64,000 bases of DNA from Tomocerus qinae. Taxonomy: Eukaryota > Arthropoda > Collembola > Entomobryomorpha > Tomoceridae. The DNA lies in NCBI GenBank assembly GCA_020055645.1, contig CM034546.1:80352001-80416000 (forward strand), read 5' to 3'. The translations under genes and the position numbers were made by a program. Shown here one piece after another: positions 21,879 through 33,158 of the stretch. Every line of letters begins with the position of its first letter. Positions within the stretch are counted from its first letter, which is position 1. Under the pieces are notes generated by a model. That model did no database searches. It was not told the DNA's origin and worked only from the letters and a program-made list of their open reading frames with translations.

Positions 21879-24812
21879 CTAATGGGTTACATACACATTT
21901 GCTCGTAAATTAACTAATGAATTCGTCTGGGAATTCATTTTCCACCACATATAAGAAATCAGAGCAGCTAGAAACACGATGACGGAAACAGCTCCTCCAA
22001 TGATGAGACCGAGAGAGTGGCGTTCTATAATATAACGATCGTAATGGATTAATTAAATAAAATTCGAATCTTAATTGTTAATTTAAACAAGTTACAAAAT
22101 GTTTATGTAACATTCCAGGTGCGGAGTTTGGTGAACAGTAATACACATTTACCTGCCACAAAGACGTTAAAAGTTCTGTTTGTCTCGCCAGCAACATTAT
22201 TGGCCAAGCAGACGTATTCTCCATGAATTTCGTGTGATACAGTGTGGACTTTTAGCGACGTAGATTGGTTTCCTTTAATAACCGTATAAGTCGTATTGTC
22301 TGTCAAAATAACCTGTAAAATAATTTACCTTTAGATTTCTTTACGTCAATACATTAAGGCGTAACTTACCACTCCATCTTTGATCCATTTAAAAGTTGGA
22401 AATGGATCTATTTCTCCAGTTGAACATTGGAGAATCATATTGGTTTCATTTAATGTCCAATAAACTGTTTCTAAGTCCTTTCCATCAATTTTAGGGAACG
22501 CCGGTTCTGGAGAAAACAAAATTGTGAGAAAATATGTTTAAAATGTTTGCAAAGAATTTAAAGAATGTATTATTAGTTCATACCCTTTATCTCAAATGGT
22601 AAAGATGTAGATACCCAATCTGCGGAATTCCACAAAGGGGCATAACATAACACGGACTGCATATCTTTGGAAATCGTTAACATCATTTCAGTTCCGGTAG
22701 TATATCTTTTATAAGGATAGAATTCTTCGTCAGTGGGTGGTTTCCAACGAGAAGTTACATCTAGTTACAATAATTAAATAAATATCAATGGTCAAAATAT
22801 GCAAAAAGTAATAATTTTAGAAATCCAATTTATCATTTATAATATATTTAGAAATCCAATTTGTCAGTAAATGGTTACTGTATATTATATTAATTGTTCC
22901 ATTTTTCATTTTGACGGCCCACATATGTCCCCTAGACAGAAAATATTCTGAGAAACGGCATAAAAAGGAAGCAGTCTCGCCCACATAGAATGGCTTCACA
23001 ATATCCAAGGAAATATTTTTCGGTGCCATGGGGGACTGTTGCATGGATTCGTCCTCCTCATATGTCATTGTATGAGGAAGCCACTTAATTATGATGTCAT
23101 GGTCTAAATTAGATTGCGGATCCCAGTTTGTGTCTAGAAACACGTTTACAATTACTACAATTACTACGTTTACAATTATTACTACCTAACCATGTATGTT
23201 TAAATTACTTAAAATCTTACGCATATCATAATCAAAAAGGTCAACATAATCATGAGGATGGCGAGGTTTGTTTCCAGCAGTTTGGTTGTTCAGCTTCAGT
23301 GTGGGATGTAATTCTGTAAGCAGACTAATTCCTTCACCTTTGCACCGTATTACATAACTTGTGTCTTCCCATAAGCGTCGCAATGAGCAGTTCCCACTGG
23401 AATGCCGTTGATGGGACATTGCATTATCCACTGTCTAGAAAATTAAATTAATCAAATTAATTAAAATGACTTTTACAGTGAAAATGTTTTCAGAGAATAA
23501 ATACGTTCCACTACCTCGTTATGACTAACTGTTGCCAATATTTGTCTTTGCAGTTGACAAAATACATGATTGTCACAATAAGTCATAATTATTTTTGGAG
23601 GATAGTCTTTATTATTTGAGCAGCAGTAGAATTGCTTATTTGTTGTATTCCAGTAGTACTTAGCACTCCCTTCTAGTTTATTACTTTCAAACTCGTTGGG
23701 AGCGTTTTCCCGATATTCTAAATTAAACCAGCTTAAATAAATCAATTTACCGAACTGTTATGATAACATTCACTTTAAATTCAAATATTTTGATAAGAAA
23801 ACCTTTTAGGACATCAATGAAAACGAAATCTTCTGTTTCGTTAGTTGCACATTTAAAGCGTCCTATAACGTCTGCAATGCTTAGTATTGCTAACGTGAAT
23901 CCAATCTTTGGATCATAACTAACTGAATTACTTATCGGGACCTCAATCCAATCAGAAATATTGGAAGGGGCACTCTGAAATTTAATAACAGTTTTAGCCC
24001 TACTTAAATTCAAATATATTAATTTATTGATCCACACGTAATCTTTCGTAAATGTATATTTTCTTACAATACGAATATTTTCCTTGAATAAATATACTTG
24101 AACGTCCTGATTGTAGACATTACAAGGGAGGATTATAGAAGCTTTGCTATACGCACTGATATTCAAAGTTTTTCCAGCTTGTGCTAAGAACGGAGGAGAT
24201 ACGTCTGCAATAAAATATGGCATTAATTTTACAGATGAAAATGTTTAATTAAAATATTATAATAAAGTTAACGAGAATGTTTTTGTGGATTTACTTTCAA
24301 AGAATAAGTAAACACTTTTTTGAACATTTTTATCTACTGCTGAGAAGCATGTGTAATTTCCAGTGAATTGTTTATAAGCCATTTGAATGACCATTGAGGA
24401 CGAGTACTTGTAGCTTGATTTATCATAGAACTGGTTATCGGGTACTTGTCTTTCCATATAAGTGAAGATGTCGTACAACATCGTATATGCATCATCCTGT
24501 TCAATTTAAAGTATTTATGTATAATGGATACTATATAGCTACTCAGTAATTATTTACCTCTGTATTGAAATCTACTTTCCAGTAGACGGGGTACGGCGCT
24601 TTGCAAACAAGATCCAAACCAACTGTATTGAGACCAATCATGTACTCGGTTTCTGAATATTTTGTATAACTGCCAGAATCTCCAGTTTCTTTGATCCATT
24701 TATAATTATCTGCATACCTTACAAATTCGATAGAGATCTTTGGCTGTTCCGCACAAAATACGAAGAGATAAAGAAAACTTGACAATATTATGGAATAAAT
24801 TGAGTCTATCAT
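21879..24812 (-). CDS. Multi-Ig-domain type I membrane protein
   Basis: Ten exons on the minus strand (24812-24558, 24496-24295, 24204-23803, 23717-23515, 23434-23221, 23133-22879, 22760-22584, 22506-22370, 22312-22153, 22024-21879) join in phase to 716 residues. It opens with a signal peptide (MIDSIYSIILSSFLYLFVFC). About five Ig-like units follow, judged from spaced Cys/Trp pairs: CKAPYPVYW with YTCFS; LPCNV with FKCAT; a Cys-rich unit with FYCCSN and IRCKG; FLCRF with VLCYAPLW; and LQCSTGEIDPFPTFKW with GEYVCLANNVAG. A TM helix (LGLIIGGAVSVIVFLAALI) precedes a ~24-residue tail. Many N-X-S/T sites fit a surface protein. Only the last Ig is canonical; the rest are diverged. I do not recognise a named family. 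The donor after FIDVLK (GTTTTC) is weak. Confidence 0.75.
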
Positions 24813-26384
24813 TTTCGATTTGCAAATCACAACAGGTGAAATTTAATTTCTTGAAAATAAGAGCTATAGGTTAGAATGTGGTTAGAGATTACAATATCTT
24901 TCGTCATAATTTGGTTTCAATGCTATTACGATGAACTGCGAGGCAGCGAATTCAATTCTAGTGAAATTGTCGGACAAAATTGTTTTCATTTTGGCCTGGA
25001 GTACCTATTTACAAATACATTTATTCTTTTTAGTTTAAACATCCATTCTTATGTTCGTGACACAACAAATTCTGACTTTTAGCCCCAAGTGCTGTTCAAT
25101 AGAAATAGAATGCACAAATTTATTCCTCCTAATAGCGTGTCACTTCATGACAATCATTTTAGATAACTTCCTGTACAGAATAATAGATCTGCACTACAAA
25201 CTCTCACTAAAATAAATTTTATTTACAAAGAATGCAAATTTAATGTTTGAATGATTGCGTAGATTATTATATTCCATTTGATTACCATTTAGAATTAAGA
25301 TGTCATCTGGCAAAAGCAGATTATTATGTTGAGAACCTGTTGTATTATTAGGTACACCTAATCAGTTAATTTATAGAGAGTAACCCTGCCCTATTTTTTC
25401 CAGGATGTTGCAAAAATATACATTATTAGCATTATATATAGTGTATCTCTGCGTAGGGCATAGATATCTGATTTTATATGCTGGGGTTACGATTTTCATG
25501 TGTTTGTTAGATTATATAAAATATTCTTTCATTTTCTTAAAAATTCTGATGGTAGAGTACTAAAACTAAGGCTTCTCAATTTTTTTCGCCCTAATATACG
25601 TGCTGATAGCTTCCACACGCAAGTCATTCATATTATGTATTTTATAACATAGTACCTACTATAATTTAGAATTACAACCTTCCTTCCTTGGCATGAATAT
25701 GAAAGAAAAGAATTTCTTTGGTCAAGTCATTGCGTCAATAATTAAAAGGCAATGGTATTAGTGCAGAACTTATTCGCAAAATGTGGCCTTTAAATAGTTA
25801 ATCATTTTCATTTTAAACATGAGTATCATACAAGGATCAGCGGTAAATACTAAATACAGCAATTACTTAGAATAAAAATATAATCTTATCATTTAATAAG
25901 CTATTTACATACGAACCGGGATAATATTTCAGGGTTTCAGAAAGAAAGACAATCAGTATAGTATTATGTTTCTGATTATACTTGTGACAGATGTTGGAAA
26001 ATTATATTGATGGTTATGGGACTCGGACTGTTGAAATTATCTGAGGAGACGGACGAGAATAGACATGAAGAGGTAACTAAAATGCAATAAACAAGCCCAA
26101 ATAAAATGTTTAAATTTTAAGATTAATTGTTCGAAGTACTAAAACAATTTTCCCAATTCACTCCTCTTCCAGAATTTCCCTCTATTTTCTTTCTTCCCAC
26201 AAAAAAAATCGACGAGACTGGAGAGCAGCCAGACCTCTGGTTTGACCCAATTGATTTTCCCATTGTCTTTATTTCTTCCCCCCTCCCAATGCAATCACTT
26301 CTTTTGGCGTAATTCCATTGTAATAGTCAACAACGACGTGACTGTGGCTCAATAATTTTTCAATTTTAGGTACTGAGAAGTCTT
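24813..26384. other. Intergenic, no gene seen
   Basis: About 1.6 kb of AT-rich sequence. A 68-codon open frame at 24876-25082 begins with a hydrophobic stretch but has no supporting features or partner exon that I could find. Confidence 0.45.
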
Positions 26385-27600
26385 CTAGAATGATTTTGTC
26401 CACTCTTCTTGTCTGTGAGGAGGATCCTCACCACCCACTCTAACACCTTCATTTACATCACATCTGTAGTATTCTAATTCACCTCCCACCACCCACAAAG
26501 TCTTACACTTGGAATCTATCATTCTAAAGTAGGCATCGGACTGCTGCAACGGCAGTTGGTCGATAACCATGTGTGGGACAAGTCGGACTGGAGGTCAGTC
26601 CAGATCCATTAGTTAGGAAATTAGAGTAAATCCCAGTCAAGACCTATTTCAGTTATAATAAACATATACATTTGCCTGTGTCTACATCTTTTTGTTCTGT
26701 CGTGCCGTCATTTCTTCCCATCCGATCATGAATCCTGGCATTAAAGGTGAACTGAGTACGAATCACGGGTTGAGAAAGGGTAGAAAGTGGTACAATTGAG
26801 TCTAAAACGCTATTTGGTGACCCAGACTCCTCATAAGTCTACCAACGACAATCGTGTCGTAGTTAGTAATTTTGATGTGGGTGACGCTTTCAGGCAGAAG
26901 ATCCACATTTATTTCTTCAATCCAATAGAAGTTAATGCGGGTTAAGTTAACAAAACGGAAAAAAGACAAGGTAAAATGTCGTCCATCAACTCCAGTTTCA
27001 AGTAAATCAAGTTTGACAAATAAATTTCCCCTCTGCAAAAAACCTCTGCTCCATGTAAATGCAGTTTTTCAGTTGATGGTGGCAGACACGAAGTGTCTAT
27101 CGAAGACTCGACAATTTCAATTTTTTTTTGGTTGAAATTTTAGTCATTTCCTCAAATGGAATTCCGTATAATTCTAACCTCTCGATATTCCATTTCGTTT
27201 CCTTCCAGGTTAATACTTCTATATCTTGTAAGTTTAGATATTCGGGAGAGATATCCCCAGTCAAGTCAATGCACATTGGTTTCTCATAGTCACCTTCGAG
27301 TGTGAGTCGATTGATTTTGTCAAAGTCAAGGAATTTGTTGACTGCTCCTTTTTCTGATTATTGATCTTTGGACAATGAAGCAAACCGTAGGGACAAGTGC
27401 TCGGAAAAAAGTCGCCCGAATGAAGACAAATCCGGTGAACATTCAGTCAATTCGATTTTGTTTGTGTCTGCTCCAAATTTCAATGTGATTGTAGAATTAC
27501 ATGACCCCTTGACGAGAGAGTAATTGGAATGAATAAGATTGGAATGAACAATCTGAACTAAAATATCCTATGTGTCGTTTGAGTGGATAACCTGGAATCG
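26385..27600 (-). pseudogene. Decayed leucine-rich-repeat-like coding sequence
   Basis: Minus-strand frames carry long protein-like stretches broken by stops and frameshifts. About 27100-27560 reads LVKGSCN...FSEHLSLRFASLSKDQ, a stop, then FLDFDKINRLTLEGDY and WNIERLELYGIPFEEM, with leucine spacing like divergent LRRs. A frameshift at a poly-T run (27121-27130) leads to 26802-27038 (LTRINFYWIEEINVDLLPES). A last fragment lies at 26385-26570. Whether it formed one gene with the TPR/NB-ARC-like remains just upstream is unproven, but strand and order allow it. Confidence 0.5.
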
Positions 27601-27639
27601 CTTTCTCTCCTCTTAGATAGATCTTCCACTCCTTTTATG

Positions 27640-28740
27640 TTGCCTATTCTTCAGTGAACAACCAAAAGATGACCATAAATCAAATCCCTGGAGATCTCTT
27701 TCTCTAAATTCAATATTTCTTTTTCTACGTCATATCTGCTATAGTGTTGCGAGTCTTTGTCTACTTCTTGATTCTTCAACTGCTCCAGAATCGATACAGA
27801 ATATTCCAGCTGTCCATTCTTGGTCAGACAAACCGCATAGTTGAATTTCGCTTTGTTTGTATTAATTCTTGAGCAATTATTTCTGTCAATTGTACAGAAT
27901 CGTGAAATCTTCCTTTTTGTAGCATTTCTCGAAGAATTTCAATGATATGTGATTGCCATTTGCTTTCTCTATTAGTTCATTTATTGATGCTTCATTAAGC
28001 ATCCCCAATTGAAAATAGGAAAAAAATAGACGATTCAATTTTTCCTTTTCCGTTGGTTGTGTTTTGGAATCCGCCAATTCAAAACCTTTTTAAATGCTTA
28101 TGCGCAGTTCGACAGTCGTCTTTATGTATTCAATCATTTTCTTCAAAGTTCTTGAGACTTCATTGGCCACACTTCCTTTATGTCCATTCTTCAGGACCTC
28201 TAAGCTTTTCTCCTCCTCTTTGTTTTTATGCAAACAATTAGCTAATTTGAATTTCACTGTGTTTGTCTCAAGCTTTTAGTAAACGACCTTCGCCAATTCA
28301 ACAGCTTCCTCAAATCTTTCTTCTTTAAGCAGGTGTTTTAATTGGTATATTAGTTAAGGAATTCTGCATTCACCTTTGGAAATTCATTTTGTAATTCTTC
28401 GTCTGCATATTTAGTGAATGGAAGTAATTTGTAATCGATGAATCCCTCACAGCCAAGAATTTTTCACAGTATCTCTTACTCAGTATTTCGTCCATTGTGG
28501 CGAATAACTTTGCTGCAATAATCGATGGACACTCAGCACGGTTATAATTTGGTCGGCTATATATAGCTTTCTTTTAGCGACAAGAGAATATTTCTTTAAT
28601 ATTTTGATGGCTCCTTTCATTTTTCTCTCATCTTCGATATTCAATAGTTGTTCAAAAATTTCGACCTCAACGTCATCCAGTTGAATGTATCCGAAAACTA
28701 GCAAAATTTCATCTTCACATTGTTATTGATTGTTCGTTCA
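27640..28740 (-). pseudogene. Decayed NB-ARC/TPR-like (STAND/NLR-type) coding sequence
   Basis: In minus-strand order: 28720-28480 reads ILLVFGYIQLDDVEVEIF, then AIKILKKYSLVAK and VLSVHRLLQQ. That matches the winged-helix end of NB-ARC proteins, where a YSLV strand is followed by a VHRLVQ motif. Then 28360-27886 encodes TPR-like helices (KHLLKEERFEEAVELAKVVY, VKFKLANCLHKNKEEEKSL, SYFQLGMLNEASINELIEKA) in one frame broken by two TAA stops. After a frame change, 27890-27650 gives KAKFNYAVCLTKNGQLEYSV and SILEQLKNQEV, another TPR-like pair. No complete nucleotide-binding domain (P-loop) remains. The repeated interruptions mark it as a pseudogene. Confidence 0.6.
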
Positions 28741-29565
28741 TAGCCATAAATTTGGCATCGATATGTTGTTCATTAATATTGTTGACAGTTTTACTTGTAG
28801 AACTTTTTGCAACAGTTTAAAAAATTATATCCTGCACAAATAAATTTTCAAAATAGTAAATATTGCTAGTTCCTTGTTATGAGACAATATTATGCAATAG
28901 CCAATAGCGTAATTTTAAACAGTAAATGCAGAAATGATAATATTCATGCTTAACAAAAAATATCAGCTGTATATTCATGTTCTGTATTCTTTTAATGCCA
29001 CCGTTAAACTCATACGCATTTTTGGTTTTAGGATATTTAATGCTTCTTTATACAAATTATGTATACCTAGTCTGATTGTGCTCATCGTACGTGTACGGCA
29101 CATTCCCGAAGAAATATTATGTGGATATATAGTAGGATATGAATAGTAAGCTTACTATATTATTTACAACTGCACACGGCGACTGAAAAGTGAAATGTCT
29201 TGTTTAGCATAAAATGACATTAATTACAATGTCGTTATACCACCAATTAAATGTAGCATTGCGGTTTTATGGTTACAGATCTTGTACTGGTAATGTATTT
29301 ATACCTAATTAGTAGTAGACGTCTTAATCTTAGGCTTAGGCACAATGTAGATTTAGTAATCAAACACTTTCTTAGTATACTAGTTGTTCACAACTTCCAC
29401 GTAATCATAACACAGATATTGCATAAATAAGTAATTCTCATTCGTCACACTCAAATTATGTACGAATAACTAGTATACAACGGTATTATGAGCTACTTAT
29501 GACTATAATATTAACAAAGAATTTGTTTTAATGATGCAAAATCGAATAAGTTCGTCATTGACAAA
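28741..29565. other. Intergenic, no gene seen
   Basis: AT-rich sequence upstream of the STAND-like remains and downstream of the secreted-protein gene. Frames are short; one 70-codon open frame at 28934-29146 has no recognisable feature. Confidence 0.45.
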
Positions 29566-31194
29566 TTAATGGAACACCAATTTTATTTGCAGAGGGTTTG
29601 CAGTTGTAGTTGTCGTAGCATTGGTAGCGTTTCGAAAATTGGCGAACATTGTGCTCCCATCACCCATGTCGATTTTTTCTGTATTTGAGTAATTATCTGC
29701 GTTAGAAGTACCTTTTCCTCCAGAAAATCCAGCCTTAGCGTTACCCGTTGCTGAAGCTGTATTAAATTAGGTAATGGTAATTAGTGGTAAACCAATAAAT
29801 AATAAATATATAAATATCAGCAACGCTTGTAGAACTGAATATTATTATTATTATAATTGGAGTTAGTATAAAAATTATACTATTTGAAATTTTTGAGTAG
29901 CATAAAAATTGTTACTTAATGAAGATTAATTTAATGGACACTGGACGTGGACACGCATGTCCGTATTGGAATACTTTCCCCTAATTTACGGACAAATTCG
30001 ACAATCCGTTACAGAAAAATTTAATATCCAAAAATCCCCAAAATATATAGGTTACACTTTGGGTGGCTTTAACCTAGTGAGGATAACTTCATGCTAAAAC
30101 GGAAACCTGTCATGGACATAGGGTAACTCTGGCATTCAGTTATTTCAAGTTACTAAATGGAAAGCCCAATGAATAAATTGATATTTGGGTTGCAATTTCG
30201 ATATTCTCCCTATCCAACCAATTTGCGAGTAAGAGATGGGAAACAAAAAGTGATAAATACAAGTTTATTTTCTATTCGATTATTTTATTTCTCATTTTCC
30301 ACCCATTTGGCTTTTTTGTTTCTCACTTTTCGCATACTTTCATTTCCCACTTTTGGATACAAAAGACTGAATTTCACAGCCAACAAACTCTTTTAGATTA
30401 TTATGTCTGATTTTCATGGTCACTGTATTGTCATAACGAAGAATATGATTTTACAATTTTTCAAAAATTGTGCGTAGTCACTCATCTAAGAAAAGTAGTC
30501 CAAATAATAATAATTTTGTGTTTTCAGACTATATTTTAAGATTTCCATGCTCTACTCTTTTGAAAAACGTTCACCTCTTTAAAAAAAACTTACTTTCTCC
30601 AGCTGTAGAATTAGTATCCGCCCAAGTCTGAGGTGAATCAGGACCGAATGAGTAGGATGTAGAACCGCCACCAGTGCCGTTAGCTAATGAAGTGTACTCC
30701 CCCGTTTTGTTATTTTTAATTCCCACGCTAACACCAAAACTGGTAGAATGACTTCCACTAAACTCTCCTTCTTCCCCTAAAAATGTTTAGAAAATGATCG
30801 CCACAAATCCAAAAGTATATCCATACGGAGCCCAATTTTTTTAAAATAAAGGTTAAATCAATTACTATCATAATAATATGTACAACGGGATGAAATAGTT
30901 AAAAGTGCAGTATTTGATGTTTGTACCTTCTGCATAAGATTCTCCTGTTCCAAAATTTAAATTAATGCGATCTGCAACTTCAGGACTCTTATTTGATTTT
31001 TGAGTTGTAGTTTTGTTCTCGTGTTTTGTCTCTACTTTTATAGTAGTTTCATTTTTATTATGTTCTGACTCCACTTTAGTTTGAGTTTCATTTTGGTTCT
31101 TCGTTTCTCCTTTTGTCTCCCTTATTATAGGCGTTGAATTTATCCATGAAATGGTAAACAATGAGAAAAGAAAAAATGTCAAATAAAAATTCAT
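29566..31194 (-). CDS. Secreted low-complexity Ser/Thr/Gly/Asn-rich protein
   Basis: Three exons (31194-30927, 30776-30594, 29756-29566) join in phase to 213 residues. It begins with a clear signal peptide (MNFYLTFFLFSLFTISWINS). Next comes a charged Lys/Glu/Thr/Asn-rich segment with several N-X-T sites (NETQTK, NETTIK, NKTTTQ), then a Gly/Ser/Thr-rich region (GTGGGSTSYSFG, GFSGGKGTS) and an NATNATTTTT stretch. There are no Cys residues in the mature part and no known domain. Composition suggests a heavily glycosylated extracellular or matrix protein; that is inference. All introns are phase 1, and the two donors and acceptors are standard. Confidence 0.65.
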
Positions 31195-33090
31195 CTCTCA
31201 ATCCACACAAACAATTGCCACTTAAAAATGCCAAAATCTGTCTAATGTTATGCGTTCCAAAAGAGATTGAATATTGAAATGAGAGGAAGTTGTTACAAAA
31301 AGAAAATTTACAATCTCAGCTTAGAGATTGAGACAGCAAACCTTATTATGTTACATGTTAAGGTTGAAGGTAATTGATAATTAATGAGTTTTTCGGTATA
31401 TTATGAGAAAGATATTTACAACAAAAGAGTACTTAATGTTGAATTTTCCGATATGAATACCTGTTGATAATGAAAGGAAACCTATACAAAGAATCCTTGT
31501 AGCCATTGCATTACTGTAAAGCTATTACAAATAATTGTATTTACTCCGTAGACAGGACACGTATTTCACTGAACGATGGTAACATTGTAATAGCTAACAT
31601 AATATCGTTCGTAGTTTCTTTTCCATAATTATTTTCAAGTTTGTCAATTACTATACTTGTTCGTTCTGAACTGCAAGCGTGACTCTGAACTGAAGATAGT
31701 TAATTATATTACACGTCCAATTAAGGTTACATTTATATAATTACTACGTAAAGTTTTGGAATGGGCGTGGAATGCTACTACAATGTATGTGTAACTTAAT
31801 GACATTAATCAATGCCTTGGTTTGAAATTGTCTCTGCAATTCCTGCTTTTGTTCATCTGAACGCGCATTATGATTATGAGACAAAATATTAGTTATGTAT
31901 AATATAATATAAAATTGGGAAAATTAATGTGTATTACAATCCTTATTTATAGAGACAGTTAATGAATACTATGGAATGCCTCCTACGAGGAAATCACTCA
32001 TAAAAGAACTTCTAATACCAGCTAGTAACATTACTACATTAAAGCTACTAATTGCAATTAGCATAATATTAAAGATATTGAACTAATTGTAAATACTTAA
32101 TATTAAAAATATTGAAAATAAATGGATTTGTGACCACTCTTGGCGATAGTTACAAATAGATAGTGTTCAAAGGGAAACTGTAAATAATTAAAAACATTCA
32201 GTCAATACCCGGAGAAAGAAGTTTTACTTCTTAGGAGTCTTTTGTAAGAGTAATTCCCTCTCAGGACTCCATACCGGACACCTTTTCGGATGTTACATAA
32301 TATGTATTTATAGACATTATACATAATATTTATTTATAATTATTTAAATTATCAACGTATTTTGCGACTTTAAATTTTGAACCAGGTAGGAAAAGGAAGG
32401 ATCTTTATAAATGAAAACAATAGAGATCAAAAGCTCAAGAAAACCCCGTGGCCACATTTCGTAATCTTATCATACTACTTTCTAAATAAATTAGATATAA
32501 GACAATCCAAGTCCACCAAAAATGTACTATTTGTAAAACGTTATTAGCTTAAGTTGTCAATTTTTGTAAATAATGAATTTCTACTCATACTTCAAATACC
32601 AGGGAATATTGGATGTATTATGTTTAAATGAACTTTTATGGTCTCTCTTAGAGTTCATTTGGCAACATGGAACATTACACAAATATTGGTATATCTTTAC
32701 TGACTTTGATGGAATAATTGCAATATTTGCAAGGTACATGTAAATAAAGGATGAGCAACTATTTGTAATATTTTTGTTTATAAAATGACCTATTGATTCT
32801 ACTAGGCTAGTGATAATAATAATATATTATTTTGTCTAGCTCATAATAATGCTAATCGATATATAAAGTGAATTCCATCTCAACAAAAATTAATACAATA
32901 AAGAAAATACCTAAACTTCTTTCCTTCATTCAAAGGATAATGGAATGCAAACAAAGGCTTTGAATGTTAACTCTTACCAAACTGAAAATGTAGTCCCAAT
33001 TATTTATAAGGGCTTTTCCTAATTTATATCTATAAATAATAAATATCAAGTAATAAATAAACTTTTAAGCATTTGGCAAAATAGCTAACT
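31195..33090. other. Intergenic, no gene seen
   Basis: About 1.9 kb of very AT-rich sequence between two minus-strand genes. I found no reading frame of interest and no repeat shared with other regions. TTTATT at 33091-33096 would act as AATAAA for the next gene. Confidence 0.45.
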
Positions 33091-33158
33091 TTTATTTCAT
33101 TTCATTTGACAAAACTTTACAGATAAAAATATTTTTCAATGTAGTTGTCAATCAGCAG

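Noticed and set aside
24876..25082. 68-codon open frame with hydrophobic start
   Set aside because: No continuation, no conserved motif, and it lies in the 5' region of the Ig gene on the opposite strand.
30157..30396. 79-codon open frame on the plus strand
   Set aside because: It lies in an intron of the secreted-protein gene, has no domain and no splice partner.
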